Positions 56,410-64,000 of a DNA stretch of 64,000 bases are shown here, piece by piece; position 1 is the stretch's first letter; each line of letters opens with the position of its first letter. Origin of the DNA: Thelonectria olida (taxonomy: Eukaryota; Ascomycota; Sordariomycetes; Hypocreales; Nectriaceae); assembly GCA_020736575.1 (NCBI GenBank), contig JAGPYM010000082.1, forward strand, positions 19,543 through 83,542. Direction: 5' to 3'. Position numbers and translations under genes: made by a program. The notes beneath the pieces are model-generated. The model made no database searches, was not told the origin of the DNA, and saw only the letters and a list, made by a program, of their open reading frames with translations.

Positions 56410-59163
56410 ATGGCTTGTAGTCGATGCGACTATATATCAAATACATACGGCCCCGGCAGTCTAGTTCAGTGAACGGCTGAAGCTGAACGCAACCAACACA
56501 GTTGGTCTGAGTTCATGACGGCGGCCAAAATTTGCTATTGTGCCACCAACGAAGAACGCCGATAGTAAATTGCCGCGAAGAATGTCCACTTAGCGAGACT
56601 GAACCGCAAAGCCTTAAGCTTTCACCATAAAATGGGAAATTGCGGGATTCTGCTACGAATATTGGCTACCAATCCAGACATCAATGGGTGCGCTCAGCTC
56701 AATGCGACTAGCGTCTAGCCCCTGGGTCGGTAGTCACTGGCAACTTTCGTCCAGTCCATCCTGGTTCATGGTCAACCAATCCTTGGCTGGTATGGCAAAG
56801 CGCCCAAGAACGAACTTGATTAGGAAATACATCCATTGGCTAAATGACCTCAAAGCAGAATGATGAGCCAAACACCGTGCTAGTACGGTGAGTCCATTTT
56901 ACCCAGCCCCCAATCGCCGCGAAAGGACGTGAATCTCATTTTTGACAGTTGCAGGTATGTGAACGTATGGACTTATGAACCGGTGTACGGTGTCTATTCT
57001 GGGGGGAGAGTTTCAGGTAACCACGACCTCATTCCCTGGCGATGAAGCTAGGCACAAGCCAATCGAAATAAGAGTGAGGCGTTTCCTTTCATAGACGCAT
57101 CCACCTCACTCGAATTTGAACCAAATACGGAGTACAGCGCTCATTCTCGGAGACGACTATTCAAAGGAAGTGTAAATCTGGTGCACACTGTAGCCAGTTG
57201 GGAGGTTACGACAAAGCACTGACAGCGGTAGCTCAGCGCAGAATAGCAATATATATGTGGCTGGCTTGCTCACCTAGGAGTCTCAATCACTAGGCGTTTA
57301 GGGCTGGGAAACTACGGCTTGGTAAAGTGGGTGGAACTTCAGACATCCATTGAGGGCCTTTAAGACGCATGCCATGAAATCGACAGAAAAGTGCTCAATT
57401 CCCTCCAATACTGCGGGAGACCGACCATGGCACCTTTGAGAGGGAAAAAGAGGAGGCTTGCATAGGAGGTAGTATGCAGTCGAGCTTCTACCATCAACTG
57501 GAAAAGACACTTTGCTTGCTTTGGGGGGCTCTCTATATAAAACCTCAGAAGGGGCTAGAGGTCTGAAATACACGAAGCGATCTCAGGATTCGTTGACTTA
57601 GCAATCCAAATGAAAGTGGCTTTCAAACCTCGACAGAGTATACCACCATGACAGCTTGTTTATGTGTGACGAAAGCCGCACAGAGAGATATGATTAAGCG
57701 TGTTGATCAATATTATTATAGTCTTATACAATGTCCTACCTAAGCATTTAGGCCTACGGATCCTCTACTCCAAAAACACAAGAAAAACGTGTCAGCAATT
57801 TGCTAGATTGGCATCCCTTTGAGATTTCACCAATTCTGCAAGCTTCTGTCCATGAGCTCAGCGTAGTAGTCAGTTCGCCTCCTAGAGAAGGCTTGCTGGC
57901 TTATTCCGCCGGTCCCATGATTAACTACATACTTAGGTCATGTAACTAGCTTGCCGAACGTTCCGAATGATGAGACGACAAACATATCAATAGTGGTGCT
58001 AAGGCATCGGTCCTCGGTCTGACAAACAGTTTTGGAAGCCGCCATTCAACTTCTCTCAGCAGGGTTTACAAATGTCTACGGATCCGGTGCAGAGTTCTTC
58101 TCTATTTGCTAAAGGTGCTAACGGGCAGGCTAAGTAGCATCGGGCAGTGAGAGAAAAGCTGCGTAGGAGAAGTGAAGTCGCGATACGGGCATTTCTCACG
58201 TGAACTTGAAAAAGTGGAGTTGTTCGATGGAACAAGTTTAAATGTTTGGGTCTACGATCTGCGTGCATGATCTGCATGACCTCCTGGTCACTTGACCGTC
58301 ACATGACGATGGTTTTCTGTGGAAGTCACTACAAGTCTGATCAGGACCTCTTAGAACGCGAAGTGAGTCCCGACACGATTATATTGCTTACTTGGTTGAG
58401 TCACTGAACAGCGGAGTAACAGAGTATGGACAAGCCAGGTATTGCACAATGTAAAGAAAAAGAAAAAAAAACGAAACAACACTGAAGAGCTAGGTCAATA
58501 GCTAATTGAAAAGGTATGGAGAGAGAGCGAAAAACGCTCGGGAGTATTAGGCAAAAGCTCCAATTCTCACGGTCGGCGGCGATGCATTGAAACGTATTGA
58601 TGTATTGATGCATTCATTGTCATTTTTGAAATCAACGGAGGTCTAGGGTGTCACCTGTCTCTAGCAGTGCGAATCGTATTTTTTAAAGCTAGATCTCGAG
58701 CTGCTTCGTAGTTTGTAACCCTCTGAGCCTCCGCCTGGATATCTGTAGCATGCCGCGGCCGATATGATACTCCGGGCAGAAGTTACCGTCCTTTGGCTCT
58801 GAGACATGTTACAGTGAGCACGATGTCTACCGAAGCTAAATCATTTCGTACTCTTGTCTATACTGCAAGAATCGGTCCCAGGACTCTGTTGACGCCTATT
58901 ATGGCCGAACTTACGAGGCATTAAGTGGAAAACTGAAAAAGGGGAAAATGGACGACAAGGGTATGAATGAGGGGTGTGCTTCGTAAGGCGCTGATTTTGA
59001 GCGTTCGAATACGGATGTAATGTCGTCTTATAAGTCTGAAACTTGATCCTCCTTGGTGACTTCAGCACAGTTCTTGTACTCTGTTATTTTTGTTCCTTGT
59101 ATTTTCTGCCAGCAGGCTTCAGTCAAGCGGAGTTAAGTTTGCGCTTCCAGTCGTTCGTGAAAC
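56410..59163. other. long gene-poor stretch
   Basis: About 2.7 kb in which no ORF has recognisable similarity. Minus-strand frames at 57298-57573, 58056-58277 and 58401-58613 are short and unremarkable. A small tandem ATTGATG/CATTGATG tract lies near 58588-58618. The last 100 bp are the 5' flank of the next gene. Confidence 0.45.
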
Positions 59164-60505
59164 ATGGCCGTCTACAAGCATAGCACCTGGCAGAAAGATA
59201 GACTTCGAAAGAGGGCCAAGACCGCCAAACCGAGAACCATCAGGCTTGGCAAAGATTGCGAAACATTTGCATTATTGGTCTATTATGACATCACGCACAA
59301 ATGTCTTGATGGAGCTGTATGGCTTCCTAAGGACCAGTCGATCCCTGACGTTCAGGCATTCGTATGTGTTCGATCGAGATCAAGTTCGGGATAACGGCTA
59401 ATACGCACTTTTGTAGGCTAACAAATTATTGTCGGCCGAACAGGCTCCTCAGCGAGAGCCCCTCCGTCGATCCCCAAGAACGAGGACGCAAGGCGACCTT
59501 AACACGGCGATTAACCGAAACATCCCGCGCCGATCTACCCGCCGAGGCAGAGCAGAGGAATTAACTTCTGTTCTCCCAGAGATCACTGTTGCTGGGAGTG
59601 ATACCGAATCGAACCACAACGGTGACGGCATGTACAGTGTTCCTGTGACTCCGGCCCCCGCTCAATCTGAAACCGGGCGTGCTTCTTGTGGGAATGTCGC
59701 ACAGCCACTTCATACTGCAGACACCCAGTCTCAACAACGTGAACAAGCACATAACGCTGTATGTCATACTGAGGACTTTCCTAATGCACAGCAAGACGAT
59801 ACTACAAGCGAAGATGCGGAAGGTGAGCCCCAAGAAGCCGTTGGGGATCATGTGCCTTCCAACAACGGCGGTGCTGGTAGTGCATCAACCAACTTCCCTA
59901 CCATGACCCCGAACAGCGCCTGGATGCAGATGCCCATCCCAGATGCACCATATCTCGACAATATGAACGACAACTTCAGTGGATTCGATCTTGGCGGCAT
60001 GGACATAACTCTTGACACCCCTGACCAGGAGTCTCCCTCCCCGCACCACCAAGTCGCTGAGATGGCGGCCATGATGGCTCCTATGGCTGATAGCGGAGTT
60101 AAACTCACCGAGGGCATCTTTAATGAGCAGGGGGCTGAGACTGACACAATGGAGACCTCTCAGGTCCCCACGGCGGAAAGGAGTGCCTTCGTCATGCCGC
60201 AGCATACGACTTCGGAAGGGACGTTGCATCCCCAATCGCATCACCGTTCTCAAGGAAGTCCTCAGCATTCGCAGCCCCCTCAGCAACCGGCCGCTCTATC
60301 GCACCCGCATGATGCCACAAGAACAGCCAAGATCACACAAACAGAATATCTCTTGAGACTCCGGGTCATCAGGGATGCTGCTGCCCTAGTCCTCCCTGGC
60401 TGTGCACTTCCCAGGAACAATATCAAAACACCCCGAAGACATAGCCGCATGTCGCAGATGTCTCACTTTATGCAGCCTTTGCCTGCATTGGGGACAGCAC
60501 ATTGA
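59164..60505 (+). CDS. DNA-binding-like protein with disordered tail (possible divergent MADS-type)
   Basis: Two exons, 59164-59361 and 59417-60505, 55-nt intron (GTATGT...TTGTAG), phase 0, 428 aa. The N-terminal 66 residues read MAVYKHSTWQKDRLRKRAKT then AKPRTIRLGKDCETFALLVYYD. This basic helix followed by a hydrophobic strand resembles the fold order of fungal MADS/SRF-like domains, but sequence identity is too low to be sure. The rest is disordered and rich in Ser, Gln, Pro and Glu, with an acidic Met-rich patch (FDLGGMDITLDTPDQES) that could be an activation region. It is probably nuclear. The alternative is a fungal orphan with no known fold. Confidence 0.55.
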
Positions 60506-60654
60506 GCTGGTGTTTCAAAGTCAAACATTCACTAGCGTCGGTGCGAAGACTCTCCATAGACACATATTGTCATGGGGCCAAGCTTAGTAGAACTTCGTTC
60601 TTTGGAAAGGAAGAGAAAAGAGGTGTATTTAGCGAAAGAAGACAATATAGTAGT

Positions 60655-61392
60655 TCAGTACAATACCAGAGACCAGGGTTCCATCTCGCTTCTTACTGCT
60701 GACCCGCTGGCCCTTGGCTCGTCGATGAGGAGCTTGATTCGCGGACCGTTCTTCCTGAGATAAAACCTCCGCACTCGCTCTCCATCTAGGTGATTCCGTA
60801 ACAACCAGCCGACGAACGTATCTTGGTGCCATTCTCCATCCGGAGAAGGCTCGTCGATCAATGCGGCCATACGTCGTAGAAGATGGGAATGCTGCCGTAG
60901 ATACTCTTGCCATTGAGATACCTGGTCCTCGGCTATTGTACCTGAAGGAATGATTGGGATAATCGTTTCTAAATGAGGGAAGCTCGCCAGAGCCTCAAAC
61001 ACCGCGAGGAGGTCGGGGCAGTCGGCGGCATCAAATGCGAGATGAGCAGTGAATGGAGCGAGGCCTTTCAGGCGCGATCCGACAATGGCAGAAGCGTGCA
61101 CAAGAAATATTGTTCGCGGCACGTAGACACGGTCAAAAGACATGGATGAAGCGCTGCAGCGTCTTGTTAGCCGCAGCCATTCCCTCCGAACTTCCCTGCA
61201 GGCTGATGCTGTGAAGGGTAGCCGGGGTGTTTCGGCGTGGTATTGAGCGATCGAAACATGAGGTTTGACCTCTGAGTATTGGCAAACCGATACTGCTGGG
61301 TCTACGTTGTCGAATGCCATCCTCCATATTAGCAGACGTAATTCCACCGGAAAGAGAGGAAAATATGGAAATGACAGAGAGCATGTAGTCAT
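60655..61392 (-). CDS. 2EXR-domain protein
   Basis: 245 aa, ATG start, single exon. It opens with FPYFPLFPVELRLLIWRMAF (residues about 8-27), the signature of the fungal 2EXR domain, in which an F-box-like LPxELRxxIW helix is followed by strands carrying E-x-R type motifs. The conserved second element, CREVRREWLRL, is at about 64-74. The family is expanded in ascomycetes and of unknown role. The frame is intact. A short 149-bp gap separates it, tail to tail, from the preceding gene. Confidence 0.85.
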   Translation of the reverse strand: MTTCSLSFPYFPLFPVELRLLIWRMAFDNVDPAVSVCQYSEVKPHVSIAQYHAETPRLPFTASACREVRREWLRLTRRCSASSMSFDRVYVPRTIFLVHASAIVGSRLKGLAPFTAHLAFDAADCPDLLAVFEALASFPHLETIIPIIPSGTIAEDQVSQWQEYLRQHSHLLRRMAALIDEPSPDGEWHQDTFVGWLLRNHLDGERVRRFYLRKNGPRIKLLIDEPRASGSAVRSEMEPWSLVLY

Positions 61393-61981
61393 TACTCTGG
61401 AAAATTAGTCAAAGTACTGGAATCAATATTTGGAAAAGAAATGAAGTCTAGTGCAGTATGTATAGGAAACGGAAAGCGAACACAGCTTAAGAGAATACGT
61501 ATAGCAGTAAGACATGAACAAGTCGAGTGTACAATACCTTATCGTCCTATCTTTTTTGTTTAGATTCATGATACTTTACATATTAATACCGGACTATTAC
61601 CTCTTCATTTTGGCGCTGGCCTGCAGCGTCTCGTAAGAAGGAAACGATAGAGTGGCGCATACTCTCGACGCATGGGCTAAGAGGACAACATGCCGGAATT
61701 GGAGAATATCAGCCGTTGTCTACAAAACACTCACATTGAAGATGAGCATCAAATTAAATCACGAGGCCATATTTAATACCGGCCGTTTCGAACTTGCCAT
61801 CATATTCGTCTCGTCAAGAAAATAAAACAATGGCTATACTGTGGCGAATTGGGAGAATTAGAGAGTTTGTTCTATTAACACTCATAATTGGAATATTTTT
61901 CTTGTCTTTAAAAGGCGCTACGGTTCAGGGTGGGAAGTCTTCAGCTACGGTTCGATTTGCTCTAGTCTCATCACAAGTTCA
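61393..61981. other. intergenic; tiny single-TM ORF
   Basis: A 63-codon frame ending at 61985 encodes REFVLLTLIIGIFFLSL, one possible membrane span, but is too short to call. AT-rich around 61540-61600. Confidence 0.35.
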
Positions 61982-62467
61982 ATGACGCGAAAGCAGAAAA
62001 CCAAGCTTACAGGCGCCGCTGAAAGTGTAAGACAACTCAGGAACTGGAAAAGGGATCAAAGCGCACGCGCCTCATGGAAGCAGTTGCGGCATGCATCCCG
62101 CAAAGCAGCAAAAAGAGGGACGCTCTGTGACACGTGTACGGCGGGTCTTGATATGGCTCACTCGCAGCGCGAGCCCATAGATGTGGAAGGCGGGCAGGAA
62201 ACGTACGAAGATACTTCCCGGTTTCAGTGTAACAAGCTTCCTGAAATCATAGTTCACCCCCCTTCGGATGACGACATGGATATGGAAAGTCGAAGAGAAG
62301 AGCATATTATCAGCGTTCAAATTGAGGCACAGTTGATGGAAACGACTTCGGGGCTCTTGTCGCAAAGCGTGCTAAAGCCGAGATCTCGTGAGGACCACCC
62401 GTGTCGGATCATAGAGGACTTAGGCTTGGCAGAGAAGAATATCATGATAGTGACGCTTTTGAGCTGA
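61982..62467 (+). CDS. hypothetical basic/acidic protein, 161 aa
   Basis: ATG start, single frame. The first 55 residues are strongly basic (MTRKQKTKLTGAAESVRQLR, KAAKRG), then CDTC, then an acidic stretch (PPSDDDMDMESRREEH). It could be a small nuclear protein. No family recognised. Confidence 0.4.
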   Translation: MTRKQKTKLTGAAESVRQLRNWKRDQSARASWKQLRHASRKAAKRGTLCDTCTAGLDMAHSQREPIDVEGGQETYEDTSRFQCNKLPEIIVHPPSDDDMDMESRREEHIISVQIEAQLMETTSGLLSQSVLKPRSREDHPCRIIEDLGLAEKNIMIVTLLS

Positions 62468-63676
62468 GCCCTTTGCGGCTAAGACTGTGATGGATCACAA
62501 GATAATGGGACATCTATCACAGATACACGTCTGTAGTAACCTACAGACCGCATAGACAGTATAATAGATGGCTAGAATACTGCCCTCCATCGGTCACGCC
62601 GGTCTAATGCAATTGTAAACCATTCCTTAAGGTATACAATGGTTCGTCAAACATCAGGTGGTCTAACAAAGAGCTAGGGGGCCAGCCCATAAAGAGGCTC
62701 TGAAGCCGAGATGATCCTGGTCAAGAAATGATTTCGGCTTAACTAGGAGGGCACATCGCATATATAAAGCGAAGCCGCAAACTTGCGCAATCAGCAGCGA
62801 CCCGTCGTCATCTGCCTTTGTACAATCATGGCTAAGACCGGATACGTCAAGATTGGTGGCACGCAGCGATTGCGTCGTCAGCAGAGCCCTGCGTCTAAAC
62901 TCTCAAAGGACTTACTGATACATGGAAAAGAATCTTGGCCAATTCGTCGACTAGAGCTAAAGGCGTCCCCCGAACATGCAGCGTAGAAAGCCTGCGCCCT
63001 TCCGTGGCAGTAGATGAAAGCAGAGGCGTAGGTACGAAGGTGGATCCTCGATGGAACGTTCGGGTGGCGGGGCTAGAGTAGAGCCGCCATACATTGTATT
63101 TACCCACACACATCCCTGTTATGAACACGGTGAGGAAGATGATTTGTATTGTGGATGGTGGTCTGACGGTGAGAGTGGTGACGAAAAGAACGAACTCAAA
63201 ATGGCTGGACGGTATTGTGAGGTTCTTTGCCTATTTCAAGCGTTGTACGGTATTTACATTTTTCTACTAATTCGCTTCTGGTGAATCAACTGAGCATGAC
63301 TATGTAGAAGAGCTGAATACCGTATGATGATATATGTACATGTTCACGTAAATGGTTCAACTCGTAAATCTCTGCACGACTGATGGGTAGAGGAGCCTTA
63401 ACGGAATCAACCAAGCGCACTTTTCTTGCTTACAATTGGTCTCCAAGTCGAATTCGTGTCACGTGACTATTGGCAGTCACAACGACGATATGGCTCTTCG
63501 CCTTCGACATATGTTGGCTTCCTGGTGTCATCCTACTACATTACCGGCTTCCCACTTTCAAACTCCCCCACACCTTTCGTTGACAAGATACCATGCCGAA
63601 CAACGACATTCGCCTACTCCCTTTGGATGGAAACGGGATCCGTAGTTTATCTTTATTGATTGTATAATAAAGCCTC
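62468..63676. other. intergenic with two very short ATG frames
   Basis: ATG frames at 62828-62986 (51 codons, basic) and 63051-63284 (77 codons, acidic middle and hydrophobic end) are plausible but unsupported. No other feature seen. Confidence 0.35.
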
Positions 63677-64000
63677 ATGGCTACCATCGACCCTGACTCT
63701 CCGCCCAAACCATGCGAGTGCTTTGACATGATCAATGGCACCGGCGCAGGTGACCTCGTTGCCATTATGCTCGGTCGCCTACGATTGACGGTCGAAGAAT
63801 GCATCGCTGCCTACACGTCCTTGGTTGGGAAGGCGTTTGTAGAGAAGAGACATAAGATGAAGATTAACTAATAGCCAGCCGCGGAGTGCATTCAATACAG
63901 CAGCACCAGAACAGGCAACCAAGGAGATTGTGGCGAACCAGGGGTACGATGAAGACGCTCTACTCCCAAACTACACCAGCACGGATTGCAAAGTGTAAGT
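63677..64000 (+). pseudogene. patatin fragment, frameshifted, nucleophile lost, cut by window edge
   Basis: From ATG the frame reads KPCECFDMINGTGAGDLVAIMLGRLRLTVEECIAAY. This aligns with the fungal patatin block KPCxYFDLIxGTSTGGLIAIMLGRLxMTVxECI. The GxSxG nucleophile motif has become GTGAG, so the catalytic Ser is Gly. After KRHKMKIN the frame stops, but a shifted frame continues RSAFNTAAPEQATKEIVANQ and NYTSTDCKV, again family-like. It ends at a donor-like GTAAGT (63995). No upstream GGGxR exon was identified, so the 5' part is either absent or spliced from a region I could not resolve. The gene continues beyond the window. Confidence 0.7.

Noticed and set aside
1..64000. CRISPR arrays, bacterial operons, rRNA or tRNA genes
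   Set aside because: Spliceosomal introns and fungal families mark this as eukaryotic nuclear DNA; no spaced direct repeats were seen, and no tRNA-like or rRNA segment could be recognised by reading.

Overview
The window looks like a stretch of nuclear DNA from a filamentous ascomycete (Pezizomycotina). The evidence is many short introns (about 47-72 nt, GT...CTAAC-type branch...AG) and fungal-restricted families: a PTH11-like rhodopsin-domain receptor, a Con7-like C2H2 factor, a 2EXR protein, a SUR7/PalI-like protein, a PLAC8 protein, a RING-patatin protein and a peroxisomal 4CL-like ligase. Gene density is low and transposon relics are frequent, which suits an accessory, subtelomeric or dispensable region. 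I could not assign a species. All multi-exon models were assembled by hand from splice signals, reading phase and protein-family continuity.

Layout. 0-9 kb: an Ulp1-like protein lacking its catalytic residues, then sparse orphan ORFs. 9.9-11.3 kb (minus): an HP1-like gene with one chromodomain and two tandem chromoshadow domains. 12-14.8 kb: an F-box/nucleotidyltransferase-like protein, a CAA microsatellite and a polytopic membrane protein. 15.6-23.6 kb: two near-identical ~0.94 kb arms in inverted orientation, each carrying the same Cys-rich ORF, enclosing a decayed Ty1/copia relic and an intact six-exon 4CL-like gene ending in -AKL. 23.9-24.6 kb: a broken double-chromodomain gene. 25.4-27.8 kb: a PLAC8 gene (minus) and a small membrane protein. 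27.8-29.7 kb: a Fot1/pogo-type transposon with both terminal repeats and TA duplications but a frameshifted transposase. 30.4-30.9 kb (minus): a three-exon centromeric histone H3 (CenH3/CENP-A) gene. 32.4-34.0 kb: a Ser/Thr-rich ORF and a SUR7-like protein. 34.9-38.1 kb (minus): a 993-aa RING-patatin protein. 39-46.8 kb: orphan low-complexity proteins and the Con7-like factor. 47.9-49.2 kb: the PTH11-like receptor. 49.7-50.6 kb (minus): a small pseudokinase. 52-61.4 kb: small orphan proteins, a two-exon membrane protein, a DNA-binding-like 428-aa protein and a 2EXR protein. The right edge holds a frameshifted patatin fragment whose nucleophile Ser is lost.

The most striking theme is chromatin. 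An HP1 variant with a duplicated chromoshadow domain, a double-chromodomain relic and a somewhat divergent CenH3 lie within 21 kb, among transposon remains and inverted duplications. One reading, which is inference, is that this region carries its own heterochromatin or centromere components. The simpler alternative is that these are ordinary single-copy genes that happen to be near each other; counting CenH3 and HP1 genes in the rest of the genome would decide it. A second theme is proteins that keep a fold but have lost catalytic residues: the Ulp1-like protein, the pseudokinase and the edge patatin.
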